A stretch of 64,000 bases of DNA from Pogona vitticeps (lineage: Eukaryota > Chordata > Lepidosauria > Squamata > Agamidae): contig NC_135783.1 of NCBI RefSeq assembly GCF_051106095.1, positions 308,836,322 to 308,900,321 of the forward strand. Reading direction: 5' to 3'. The notes under the pieces are model-generated. The model made no database searches. It worked only from the letters and a program-made list of their open reading frames with translations, and was not told the origin of the DNA. Numbering within the stretch: the stretch's first letter is position 1; each line of letters opens with the position of its first letter. Both the position numbers and the translations under genes were made by a program. Below, in pieces: positions 37,509 to 49,260 of this stretch.

Positions 37509-37872
37509 TGAAGATGGCTATGTCAAAACATTCCTTTTGCACTTGAGTTTTTTAAAAACACCTAATGTGGGGCCCACCTCATTAACTTGCTGTTATTCGC
37601 CCTGATAGTTCTCAACCACAGCAGTGGGGAATGGTCCTCCTGAATTATATAATTTACTTCACTCATCTTGGAGATTACTTTAAAAAGACCTGCCCAATTT
37701 AATTGCAGTTTATTTCCTTTAATAGATTTCAGCATCAGGACTTCATCTCCCAGACTGAATGACCTTTCTCTGGCCTTTTTATCATACTAGAGTTTTTGTC
37801 TCCCTTGCTGGCTCTGCAAGTTTTCTGCTGCTAACTACAGAAATTGCTGCAAGGAGTTCATTAAGTTATCTA

Positions 37873-38339
37873 TACAGTGGTGCCCCGCATGATGACGATA
37901 ATCCATTCCAGGAAAATCGCTGTACAGCAAAATCGTCATCATGCCAAAAAATAAAAAATAAAAAAAAAAATTCCCCATAGGAATGCATTGAAAAACAGTT
38001 AATGCATTCCAATGGGGAAATACCTCATCGTCCAGTGAAGATTGCCCATAGAGAACCGCCGATCAGCTGTTTAAAATCCCTGTCTTGCAAAGCTTCTGTC
38101 TGGAAAACACCCATTTTGCAAAGGGAAGCCAGCCATTTTGCGAAGGGAAGCCTTTTTTGCGGAGCCAGAAAAATCATTGTTTAGTGAACAAACGGTTCAC
38201 GAAGCAAGGACCTAATCATCGTAAAGCGGATTTCCCCCATAGGAACCATCGTTTGTGATCACTATAGCGATCGCAAAAAAGTCATCATACTGTAGTTTTG
38301 TCATACGGCGGGGTCATCGTATTGCGGGGCACCACTGTA
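37873..38339. mobile_element. TA-flanked Tc1/mariner-type MITE, copy 5, nested
   Basis: Element 37875-38337 (463 bp) has ends CAGTGGTGCCCCGCATGATG and GCGGGGCACCACTG, with TA at 37873-37874 and 38338-38339. It has the GCGATCGC core near 38268. It sits inside the integrase part of the Gypsy fossil, so it inserted later than that element. Confidence 0.88.
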
Positions 38340-39021
38340 TACTGGATCACTGTCTCAGGATCGTCTCCGTTTTGTTCCTCCCAATTTTGTCGGAGTAAAT
38401 CAAGGGGTCCCTGCACTTTCTGCTCAAATAACAATTCAAAAGGACTGAATCCAGTGCTTTCCTGGGCTACAGACCTATATACATATAATAAGGGTTGTAA
38501 TATGTGATCCCAGTCATTGGGTTTTCTGCAGTGTAAGCTCTGATCATTCGCATTAGGGTCCCATTAAATTTCTCCACCAGTCCATTTGTCTGGGGATGAT
38601 ATGGGGATGATGTAGTATGGGTTATGCCACAAAGTTGCCACAACCTTTTCATTAATCTGGATGTGAATGATGTTCCCAAATCAGTGACAATTTCAGAAGT
38701 GAAGCCTATGTGACACATATAATTCAATAAGGCATCTGCCACAGTTTCTGTCTCTATGTTTCACAAGGGAACAGCTTCTGGGTATCTGTTGGCATAAACT
38801 ATTATAGTTAAAATGAATCAGTTTCCCTTTCTGTTACTTTAGGTAAGGGTCCCACAATGTCTAAGCCGATGCGTTGAAATGGGGTTGAACTTACTAGTAA
38901 AGGGCATAACTCAGCTTTAGTTTTATCATTGCCAGCACCCTGCCTTTTGTGAGCTAAGTCCGTTCTCCTAAAAGAATCAGACAGCTTGGAATAGAGAGGT
39001 TCCAGAGTTAGTGCACTCCTG

Positions 39022-39962
39022 TGTGAGATGAAATGAGTCCTTGTCTCATCTCAAGCAGATACACTACACTCCTTTCCCAAGTCCATTCCCATTTAAAAAT
39101 CATTGAGAACCAAAATATAATCATGAGTCTCAGAGTCATTAAGATCTCCCAGTACTCAAGACAATATTGGACTCAAGGTAGCATAGTTCCGTGGCCTGAA
39201 AGAAATCAAATTAAGTATTGGTAGCAGGATTGTGTCTGTTCAAGAGATCAAACATCAGATCTTTGGTATAATTGTTTTATTAGAAATATAAAGATTTAAA
39301 AGAATTCAGTTTATGCAAAAGCAAAGCAATCAGAAACATTTCCATAACTACCCAGTAAGAACTCTAACAAACTCCAGCTAGAAAAATAAAACAATAAAAT
39401 TGCTATCTAAGAAAAATTAGGAAAGCCAATGGCCTCCCCTCTAACTACTTGAAGAACTACATCCTAAAAGAATTTTAGGAACTCCAAAGTCCAACTAAAA
39501 ATCCATAGTCCATAGAAACCATACCAGTCCTTCTAGAAATCCATAAGGCAAAAGTCCCTTTAGAAATCCATGAGGTGAAAAGTCTCCTTAGAAATCCACA
39601 ATGCAAAAGTCTCCCCCTCTCTCTGCAATCTTCCATTCCTCTTCGGTGCTGGAAAAAACCCCTTCTTCTTCTCCCCTGTTGACAGCCAATCAGGAAGAAG
39701 AAAAAGTTGTCCTTCTCCGCCTTTCCTTCTCATGGGAACACAGGTGTTATTTACATACTTCTGCTGGAATGTTTAGACTTCAGTAAGGCTCATTGTCGCC
39801 TAGCAACCAGATAAGGATACTAGCTTCTGTGAAAACAGCATTTAGGGGCTTCTAGTAAAAATGAAACAGACTTAAGATGGATTCCTTCTAGCTAATTCCA
39901 TGACTACAAATCCCATTTAGAAATTAACTTCTGGCTTCTATTACCTATGTCATCACACCTTT
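39022..39962 (-). mobile_element. Probable solo LTR nested in the Gypsy fossil
   Basis: About 0.94 kb of unrelated sequence interrupts the integrase region between its zinc-binding part and its core. On the minus strand it begins TGTGATGACATAGG and ends near CTCATCTCACACA, with an AATAAA about 250 bp before the end. TG...CA ends and a poly(A) signal suggest a solo LTR of a different family. Target duplication is not clear. Confidence 0.4.
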
Positions 39963-42132
39963 GACATATGTCACAGCTTTGACAGTATGATTTTATTTGC
40001 TTCCCCATCCCAGACCAGTAAAAATTTTGAGATATCCTCTGCTTTGTACGTGTTTCCCAAATGAGCAGCAAAGGTGTCTTTATCTATAATCTTTCCCCTG
40101 TATTTAAAAGGGATTCTAGTTGTTTGTGAAAGCTTTCCCCTCCCCTCTTAGGATTTATTAAGACCTCTCTATATAACACACAGAATCTTTCAGGGTTTTC
40201 AGGGCTTTCCTTCTCCAGCTAACTTAAAGCATTGTTGTAAAGTGGAATCCTGTCTTTGTTCCTGGCTAAAAGTGTTTTCATGAGGATTCCTTATAACCAC
40301 TTCCTCAGCTGTTTCATTGGCTTCATTTCCTCCTATAATTACATCAGGGATCTCACATTTTTCCTCAGGTGTTTCCCTTTTTTCTGTCTGGGAGCAAGAA
40401 GTTACCAAAACACTCTTAACATGCTCAGATAGATTCAGCCCAATCAAGCACGGAGCAGGAATTTGAATTGTGATGGCTACCTTCCACACTCCATTCCACC
40501 CTTGATATTTCATTTGTACTTTAGCCATGGGTAGAGTAATTAATTCAGTTCCAATCTCTTTTATGGTTATGTATTTATTTCTCAGGATATCTCCTTGAGA
40601 GATTATATCAGGATGACACAGTCACCTTAGAGCACGAGTCTCTCAAAGCTAGATATTTAGTATCATTTATGTAAATGTTTTCACCAGAACAACGAAGTAG
40701 CTCCAGGTTACTTTAAATAAAATAAAATTTCACAATGTTTGCTAAAGGTGGTTGTTGTTCCTGGCTCTCAGTGTTTGCAGTTACTGCACCATTTCTAACT
40801 GCCTCAGTGGTCTTTCTCTGTTGTTGCACACAGCACACTTTCTTGGGCAGATTTCCCCTTCCTTTCTGTTGACCAACCTCTTTATTCTTTGAGGTCTGAC
40901 ATTGAGAAATAAAATGCCCTTTTTCTCCAAATCCATAGCAGGTTTTAGGGACTCTTTGTTCAAAATATGGGGATTTGTCACCCTTCCCTTCAAAGCTTTT
41001 ATACCTCTGTTGATTCTGCTATGAGGGCTTGCCTCTAAAATGGCCTGCAGTAGCCTGATGGTTTCTGTGGTAATCTCTGAGCTCTTTCTTCCTTTCTTTC
41101 ATTCCAACTTTTACCGCCAAGTTTTACCTCAGAAAATTTTGGGCTCTTTATTTCTGATATATAATCAGCAGCTTCACTTGCCTGCTGTACAGTTTTGGGC
41201 GTTTTGAACTGACCAAATATCTCAGTTCTCCAAGTAGAACTGAACAGAATTGTTCTAGCCCAATAATATTTTTCATATCTTCTAATGTTTCTACATTTGC
41301 CTGTTCTAGCCACTTCTCCAAGTATCTGACCAGATTTGCTCCCAATTGAGAATATGATTCCTCTGGCTTTTTAGTTAATGCTCTAAATTTCCATCTGAGG
41401 TGCTCAGCATTGATCCCAAACCTCGTGAAAACCAGTTTTCTGAATGCCTCATAGTCTCTTGTTGATCTAGTGGCATTTGAGAATAAATCCCAGCTAACTC
41501 TCACTTATCTGGGATCTCAGCATAACCATTCTCTCTTCCTCCCTCACGTTATAATCCCAGCATGCTCTCTCAGACATGATCAAGAATGCTTCTGGGCAAT
41601 CACCCTCTCTAAATTGAGGGAATTTCTTTAAATCCACTTTTGATAAATTCCCCTCAGGATTTGAATTATTATTGTTATTGTTCTGGGCTGTTAATTCTAA
41701 TTGTTTATTTGTAATTGATACCCCATTTCTTTTGCTCTCATTTCCATAGCCATTTATCTTTCTCTTAACTCTAATTGTCTCACTTCTGCCTCAGCTTTTT
41801 CTCTCATTTCTAGTTGTCTGGCTTCTGCTTCTGCCCTAGCTTTAATTTCTAATTCCTTCAAGTGAAATTCCATTTCCAATTTCCACTTTTCCAACTCTAG
41901 GGAAGTTAACCCAGTTTCTCCTTTTCAGGCATCCTCCTCCTGAGCCTCATCTTGCTCGACTATTTCAAGAGGGCTCTCCTCTTCGTGAGGTAAACTTTGA
42001 ACATCTGCTTCCTCCATTGCTAACTTTTTCCCTCACTTAGAAGGCATGTTTATTTGTGTTTCTTTGGACAAACTGGCCGATTTTACTGAGGCAGACAGTC
42101 AAGTCTCAGTTTAAAATTACTTTCTTTTCTGC

Positions 42133-42134
42133 AT

Positions 42135-42194
<60 letters not shown>
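42133..42194. repeat. (GA)n microsatellite
   Basis: About 30 GA units, located in the leader of the Gypsy fossil between its LTR and gag. Confidence 0.95.
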
Positions 42195-42195
<1 letters not shown>

Positions 42196-43281
42196 ACATC
42201 GTAGCTCTCCACTGGCAGCTATGGATTGCTATTATATTTCTTCAGGCACCCAGTCTCACAGTTCCTGGGTCTGATACACTGTTTCTTTCTGCCTCCAGAC
42301 ACCAAGCTTTTTCTCATAAATTTTTATTTTATTCAATCCTCAGTTTTAGTCACCTCAGCTATATCTTTGACCTTGGCTTCCACCTTTGTCGCCTCAGTGC
42401 TCCTTTCTCAGAGTTTGGGATCTAAAGTTAGCCCCCTGGTCCTCTACTCTAAGCATGAGGCAAACCTTAAACACAGAATAATTCTCCTCAGAGTCTTTTT
42501 CCTGTCTTAGTCTTTCCCAAGGTCTGTGATCAGTATTCCCTTCCAAACTATTCACTAAGAGCTCTAGGGTTTCCCTCTCCTTCTCCTCAGCCCTCGACTA
42601 ACAGGTCTCTCAGACTCAGAAAATGTCTTTTTTCTCCTTTGGCTCACTGGAGTTTATTCACTTTGCATCCAACCACTTTGCCACCACTTTGTTGTGTTCC
42701 CCCAGTGTCCCCTGTTTGTTTCCCCTCAAACAGAGGTCCACCTTCGGACGTGATGTGCTATTTTCTCCCTTTACACACTGCCACCAGTGAATCTTTATCC
42801 ACACTGTACCAAATATGTTTCTTAGACCCGGGCTGCCAAATATAACAGGTTTATTTATTGTTTGATTGGTAAATCACAGAAGTAAAGTCATAGATGTTCT
42901 TTTATTGTTCAGTCATTAAACTTGGATAGGATTACACGTTTGCTTGTTTGTATTCATTCACATTAACCACTGTAACAATATCTTATGACTCTCTATCTAT
43001 TTTCTATTACTTTTATCTCTTATCTATTCTCCAACACACACCAACTTCCCAATCTCTGTCTTAACACTTCAAAACCTCTTCTCTAACCCTCTCCAGTCTC
43101 CAACTGTTCTCTTGACTCTGCCCCTCCTATCCTGCCATAGGCTCCTGCCCTAGAGCTCCATATGATGGACAGGCATGACTTGGGCATTCCGCCACAATGG
43201 CTATGGCAAAACATTCCTTTTGTACTTGAGTTTTTTAAAAACACCTAATGTTGTTGGACTAAAGTTGAGCAGGCCTGGGTC

Positions 43282-43433
43282 ATCTAAAACAGTGGTTCCC
43301 AACTGTGGGCCTCCAGATGTTCTTGGACTTCAACTCCCAGAAATCCTGGCCAGCAGAGGTGGTGGTGAAGGCTTCTGGGAGTTGTACTCAAAGAACATCT
43401 GGAGGCCCAAGGTTGGGGACCACTGATCTAAAA
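43282..43433. mobile_element. hAT-type MITE with 8-bp target duplication
   Basis: Element 43290-43425 (136 bp) begins CAGTGGTTCCCAACTGTGGG and ends CCCAAGGTTGGGGACCACTG. It is flanked by an identical 8-bp ATCTAAAA at 43282-43289 and 43426-43433. It is strongly palindromic, including 'cctccagatgttcttggact' opposed by 'caaagaacatctggagg', and non-coding. Better preserved than the copy at 2790-2921. Confidence 0.9.
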
Positions 43434-44759
43434 CACAAAGTATAACAACAATCACAACCAGCCCACTTTTTGAGGACAGGACACAATTTTACTGGATACA
43501 GCAGCAGTTTTTCCTGGCCCGCCATTAGGAATGGATCCATTGCATCAAGAGATCTGAGTGCCTTGGGGACCTCCTGGGTGTGCACCACCCCATGGTTCCC
43601 TGTTGCTTGGAGCCAGAGTGGAGCCTTTGATCCCCAAATTAAGCCAGACCACCACCCTGTCCCTGACTCCCTTGAAGGAATTCTTTTATATCAAGAAGCA
43701 ACAGGTTCCTGCATTCCACCCCAACACTGCTTGAATCCACCAACAAAAGAGCTGGGCCCTGCTCAGCTCCTGTCAGACAACTGCAGCTGCAACCAATTAG
43801 CCATGCCCCCCAGAACCTCTGTTAGCCACGCATCCAGTCCCTAGTCCAATAAGTGCACTCCACCATTGCAGAAGAGGGTTGCCAACTAGTAGGAGATGCC
43901 AGTGTGCCCAGCTGCCACCCAGTATGACACCATGTGAACAATCTCCCTTATGTCTAGCAATGCCCACCTTCTGAGGGTCCTGAGCACCTTGCCAGTCCAC
44001 ATCACCCAATTATGTGGTAGCAGGTATGCTTTGACAGAGTAAGTCAAATTTGGTGCAGACAAGTCACTCTCCCCTAATTGTAACTGCTACACATCTGGTG
44101 GGCCTCTGTAGGTATGCTAGCATCACAAAAAAAGGCAACTGGCTGGAACTAAATGACAGACAAGTCAGTGAGAATCAGCCCAGAATCCCCAGCCCTGATC
44201 TGAATTATTTTCCCCTCTATTGTTGGAGCTTCTACTTTTTATGTTTTTTCAGCGAATACATTCAGATCGGTTCAGGTGGTGTGACTGATTGTGTTGATGC
44301 ATTCAGTTTCAAATACATTTATGAAGGGACATGTAGTGATTCTATTTCAATCCATTTGACCTTGCTGCAGCAGTGGGAGAAGTAGGTCACATGGGAAACT
44401 GGCTGTCATTTGAATCACCTCCTTCCTAAACTTTTTCCATTCAAGCTGATAACTGTAAAGAACAACCATATAACATAAAAAAGATAGGTCTGCTCATTCC
44501 CCTCTTCCCTTTCTGTTCCATGGGTCCAAGTTCTGAGTTAACATCTACAAGGCAACCTACGAAGAAGGTTGACTGCCAATTTCTTCCTCTCTCTGCTAAC
44601 CTCTGTCTGACTGGCTAAAGTGAATTCACCTAGGGTGCAAATTCACAACACATCAATTTGTATTTCTCCTACTGTGTAACTGCACGCTTGCCCTGTATCC
44701 TTCCACCCCCAGTTCTTTTGCCCTCTATGCATGGAGGTCTGAAGAGGAGACCTCTCGTT
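43434..44759. other. Intergenic, nothing recognised
   Basis: GC is somewhat higher in 43.45-44.0 kb. The + frame 43470-43844 (124 codons) has no recognised domain. Confidence 0.4.
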
Positions 44760-45715
44760 CAACAATTTGTGATGGACTAACACTGGATAATAGACTCGGA
44801 AGAGTCAAGACGAGACATGCTTACCGTAACAATTTCCCATGCTTATTCCAGGGAGGAGGATCAGTTAGGTCTACTTGCCTGGTTTATGTATTTGGGACAC
44901 TACATTGCTGTGATTCTTATCCTTCCTGTCATGGCATTCTCAACAGGTAGTGCTGAGGGAGTACTATTTAATGTCATGTGTGGCTTTTCGCATCTCATGT
45001 TCCATAAATCTTCCCCTGTTCCCTACAACATGTACATGAATCAATTGCAAGATGCCATTCATACTCTGAGTGAGGTGCCACCAATATGCTGGTGACACCC
45101 TGCTCTATTGCTCCTTGTCATCTAACACCAAGAGAGCAGACAATGCCCTTGAATGCTGTCAGAGTTTGATAATGAGCTGCGTGAGAATGAATAACTTTGA
45201 AGTTAACCCTAGGAAGCTGGAAGCTGATCAGTAGAAAGTCAGACTGGGGTTCAACCTGTTCTAGAAGGTGCACATTTCTCCTCACAGGTCAGATTTCTAA
45301 CCTGAGAGTTCTCCTTGGTTGTTCATCGTCCATGGATTTCTAGGTGACAGTGGGACAAGGTGCATCATTACAACAGTTGTCCATGTGTTAGCTCAGTCAC
45401 AGACTTATGTGTTGATTACTGCCATGTATTATACATGAAACTATCCTTGAAAAGGACATAGGAAAATGAATTTGGTGCAATAGATAACATCAAGGATTTG
45501 GCTGCAATATATAACATTTAAGATGATTGGCGGTAGTTGCCAGTTGCTTAACAAGGCCCTGTTGCTAAAACCAGAGCATCCAGGCTCAGAGGTTAATCCA
45601 TGACCACTATCAAGCTCTCCTTTATGATTGTAAGCCAGCTTGAGTACTACCTAGTAGTGGAAGATGATGTAGAAATGTCATCATTAATAAATAAACTACA
45701 GTTCTAGTGTGTATC
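44760..45715 (+). mobile_element. L2-like LINE fragment (RT and 3' end)
   Basis: Around 45.07-45.23 kb the + strand encodes VRCHQYAGDTLLYCSLSSNT, followed by an ADNALECCQSLIM-like helix and NNFEVNPRKLEA. This corresponds to the YADD-type RT box and downstream palm region of L2 LINEs (the second D position reads as G-D). The end shows 'tgattgtaagccagcttgag' and an AATAAATAAA tail typical of L2. It is heavily mutated and 5'-truncated. Confidence 0.7.
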
Positions 45716-47614
45716 AGAATCTACAAAATGGAAGAGTGGAATCAAAAAAGAGACAAGTTAATGTAATACGTAATGTCTGTTATAAAGGTGTGTCATGGAA
45801 ATGAAGGATCAGTAATATAGATATTTCTGCTATAATTACGAAGCACAAAGATGGCAGAGGAAAGCTTCAGATCTTTCACCAAACAGTTTTCTGGTGTGTC
45901 AGCCTAGAGGAAAAAAGGATGCTTTCCTCTTTCTTAAAATAACAAAACAGCAAACTGAGATAGTAATGTTAGTCCATGGGTGGCAGTTTAGCCCATTGAT
46001 AGCCAATGGAATGCTTATTCATCTCTTCCTTATCTAAAGGCTGAGACTTATAAGAAGGACCAAGGATAACAAACAAACTAATAAACAAAAAAACACAGAC
46101 AGCTCACTTCTTCAGTTTAAAGGATTAGCTTTTGCAGCAGAATGTCAGCGAATGTCCTGCCCTAGTTGTCAAAATGAAGACAGCTGTAGGCAAAACTTTG
46201 GAGCAGCTAAGATTTCTGTCTCTGCTTTAGCAAAGTCAGTACCACCCTGCTTCCACCTTCATGCTTTTTTGCTTTAATTTTAAGCAGTTTTCTTTTCAAT
46301 AAATAAAAACAAATAAAGGAAAATCTGTTTCTACATGGGAATGATGTGACTGATTGCATAACTGACTTGTGCAGTCTTTGTTGCCAGGGCGGAACACACT
46401 GGCACATTTACAACAGCATAACGTTATGTTATACCTTGACGAGCAGGATTCTGACCAGTGGGCTCTGAAAGGCACTCTTAGTGGATATAAAATGTTGTTA
46501 AAGTCTACTTTTAATTTTGAAATCAAGGTATTGAAAAAATACATTAGGTGAACCTTGCTAAAATCCTAAATCTCATTGTTTTCAAAGGAACAGTTCAAAG
46601 CGCATAGTTGACTCCCATGCGGAAATCAAAGGAAATGTAAGTGCTTAATTTTACCTTTCTTCTTTTGTTACATTCTTCTGTCAGACACTGGAAGGCTTGG
46701 ATTTTTCCCCCTGAAATCATATCACTGTGTCAACTCTGCCATAATCCATACAAGGCTCAGTTGCCATTCTGACATGTTCAGAAATGTGGTGGTTGAAGCA
46801 CAGCTGGTATCAAGGCTCATACTGACAGAAACACACATGTAACCATCATTTCTTTCATCAGCCAAATAAAATATGGGGATGGGGTTGGGTGAGACCATGA
46901 TGTATGTGCTGTCAAATCTTTTTGGCATTACACTTTCAGTGTGTAGAGCCTGGGGGTAGAGTTCGTTTGCACAACCTTTATATATATATATGCTTTCCTT
47001 ACTATTAGTGCTGTGAACAGGTCTCCTGATTCATTCTGAAGACCAGTTTGATGTTTCAGTCCTATGCGATTTGGACCATACACAATTTAGTTTGGTTTGA
47101 ATCTGAACCAGTTTGGAAATTCAGATCACCAGTCCTCTTGTTGCCTTGCAGTGGAAACCCCCAAAGCACCTAGATTGTTTTTTTTTCCACTGATGCACAT
47201 TGATTTAGTTAATTTGTAGAGGTTTGTGTACCAGACAAAAAATTGCTTTTCCAAACCAAAATGAAGCACAATACAATTCTGAACAGTATGTGCATCCAGA
47301 TGAGTGTTCAGCGTTGGCCATTCAAACAGATTTTGTCCTGTCACTTTCTCCTGTTTAAGCACTTTCTAATAGTCAGTAGGAAATCCCAAGCTCAATAATT
47401 GAAGAACTGCATCAGAGGAAAAACAGTTAAAGAACAAGGATTAGGCTAGGATAAGGTATGGCACTAGAAAGATGGTGAGTACCATGGGGACCAACGGTAG
47501 AACTTGGCAGAAGTGGTCAAGTAGGCAAGAGGGATAAGAGACAGGCAACTAAAGCAAAGTTAGCTTTTTTGGCATAACATGGTCCCCTCAGTTGGTGCAA
47601 CAATGCCAAATAGT
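45716..47614. other. Intergenic, nothing recognised
   Basis: AT-rich with a short (TA)n at 46979-46991. No gene or clear repeat supported. Confidence 0.45.
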
Positions 47615-47619
47615 TTAGG

Positions 47620-48290
47620 AATATCTCCTTGGTTCAAACTTAATGTACTTCTGCACTGTATAGTGCAACAAGGACCAAAAGTAATAATCAGAGTTTACCT
47701 GGCAGCCCAAAATATGACAACTTCTGTTTAGTCCTTTTTCCTTCCAGGATTGACTTGATCTAGGACCCAATTGTTGGTCTTTCTGGCAGTCCAGGGTTGC
47801 AAAACTCCGCAAAATTCTCCTCTGGCACGGTATTTCGAATGATTTTTTTTCCATGTCAACTTTCTTTACTGTCCAGCTTTCACACTCATACATGGTGATC
47901 AGAAATACAATAGTCTGGATGGTCTTGGTCTTGGTCTTGGTCTCCAATGGCAAATCCTTACACCTGATGATCTTTTCCACTTCCTTCATAGCTACCCTAC
48001 CAAGTCTCAATCTTCTTCTGATTTCTTGGCTGCAGCCTCCATTTGGTATACAAAATCTTTCTCTATTTCAGTTTTTTAATTGCCAACATTAAAGTATGTA
48101 GTTCTTCTACAGTCATGATTTTTGTCTTCTGTCTTCTTTATGTTCAGCTGCAGACCTGCTTTGGCAGTTTCTTCTTTCACTTTCATCAGAAGTAGTTTCA
48201 AGTTGTTGCTGCTTTCTTCTAGTAAGATTGTGTCATCTGCAGATCTTAAACTGTTGATGTGTCTTCCACAAATTTTCATCTGAATCCAGT
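47620..48290 (-). mobile_element. RTE-clade LINE fragment
   Basis: The minus strand encodes RT fragments SADDTILLEESSNNLKLLL and MKVKEETAKAGLQLNIKKTE (about 48.28-48.08 kb), then a VEKIIRCKDLPLETK segment and TMYECESWTVKKVD (about 47.98-47.85 kb), then a short RRILRS-like remnant. The order matches RTE/BovB-type RT C-termini, but the sequence differs from the 33.4-kb BovB. It is truncated at both ends and frame-disrupted. A (GGTCTT)n expansion at about 47925-47946 lies inside. Confidence 0.75.
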
Positions 48291-48423
48291 TTGGTTTTCT
48301 ATATATATAATCTGTACATTTATGTGCATTTTAGGTACTGAAACATATCCCCCACTCACTCCTGTTGGTCCTAATCATGTACTGAAAGAAACGGGTGTGA
48401 CTCAGCATTTTATCGTAATCATA

Positions 48424-48506
<83 letters not shown>

Positions 48507-48526
48507 CCACCACCACCACCACCACC

Positions 48527-48590
<64 letters not shown>
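48424..48590. repeat. Compound trinucleotide array (TAT)n(CAC)n(TAC)n
   Basis: About 27 TAT/ATT units (48424-48503) pass directly into 11 CAC/ACC units (48504-48536) and about 18 TAC/ACT units (48537-48590). All three blocks keep the same triplet phase and adjacent blocks differ by single base changes. The array causes spurious poly-Tyr, poly-His, poly-Val and poly-Ser frames. Confidence 0.97.
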
Positions 48591-49167
48591 AAAGAAAGCA
48601 AAGAAAAGATTATGCTAAACTACTTTCATTAAGAAGAGAAAAATGGCATAGACAGAAACTCAGAACAATGAATCTCAAATCATTCACCACCAGCTTTCAG
48701 CTCTACTAAGTACAGCATTAAGTGCTAAAGCTAACAGCTGAATGAAGAGAAGCTGCATGAGATAATTGGCTGTACAGAATAGTATCTCCCTGAAAGTGCT
48801 GACTGGACAGTGATGGTTAATGTCTTGTTTCAGATTAGATGTTAGACCTGTTAATGAGCAAAGTACAGTTCCCGCCTTTTCCCCTCCCAGTCATACCATC
48901 TTGGCATTTTTCATAATTGGTCATAATGGAGACATGGTGTCTCTGTTCCCCCCCCCCACTAATTTTAGATACTTTTATTCTGCAAATTATTTTGGACCTT
49001 GCCACTTTGTTCTGGAACTAAATTTAGTCATTCTGTTCTGACCTGGATCTGATACAGATTGTCTAAACTAGCCTGATTCAGTCTCGAATTTAGGATTAGT
49101 TGTAGCAGATATGCAGCACTACTTATTAGCACTCTATGTTTAAGTTTCCCCATTTTCTTTGTGCACG
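48591..49167. other. Intergenic, nothing recognised
   Basis: Poly-C at 48951-48958. No gene seen. Confidence 0.45.
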
Positions 49168-49260
49168 ATTAGAGAGATTTGTGTAAGCTTGAACTTACCT
49201 TTCAGGACATTACCTAAATGTCCTGAAAGGTAGGTTCAAGCTTACACAAATCTCTCTAAT
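49168..49260. repeat. Near-perfect hairpin, 44-bp arms, 5-nt loop
   Basis: Arms 49168-49211 and 49217-49260 are complementary with one mismatch around the loop ACCTA. The arm contains 'gtgtaagcttgaac'. No TIR family or target duplication is evident. Confidence 0.93.

Larger units (their letters stand above)
37509..43252 (-). mobile_element. Broken Ty3/Gypsy LTR element with SCAN-like gag
   Basis: Minus-strand fossil. Parts in element order: 5' LTR about 43252-42841; leader with a (GA)n run; gag about 42050-40880 with a charged coiled-coil-like part (42.0-41.65 kb), a SCAN-like capsid segment (41.45-41.2 kb, with ESYSQLGANLVRYLEKWLEQ) and a zinc-knuckle remnant (about 40.9 kb); protease region about 40.56-40.2 kb; integrase zinc-binding part about 40.1-39.97 kb (SYCQSCDICQ); integrase core 38.99-38.38 kb (HTTSSPYHPQTNGLVEKF); integrase C-terminal part 37.8-37.57 kb; and a short 3' LTR stub at 37565-37510 matching 43252-43197. 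No RT/RNase H was seen. It carries a MITE and probably another LTR, and has roughly ten or more breaks, so it is old and inactive. The SCAN-like gag fits Gmr1-like Gypsy elements. Confidence 0.85.

Noticed and set aside
48259-48601. Long frames encoding poly-Tyr/His, poly-Val/Ile and poly-Ser/Gly/Asn
   Set aside because: Produced entirely by the triplet microsatellite.
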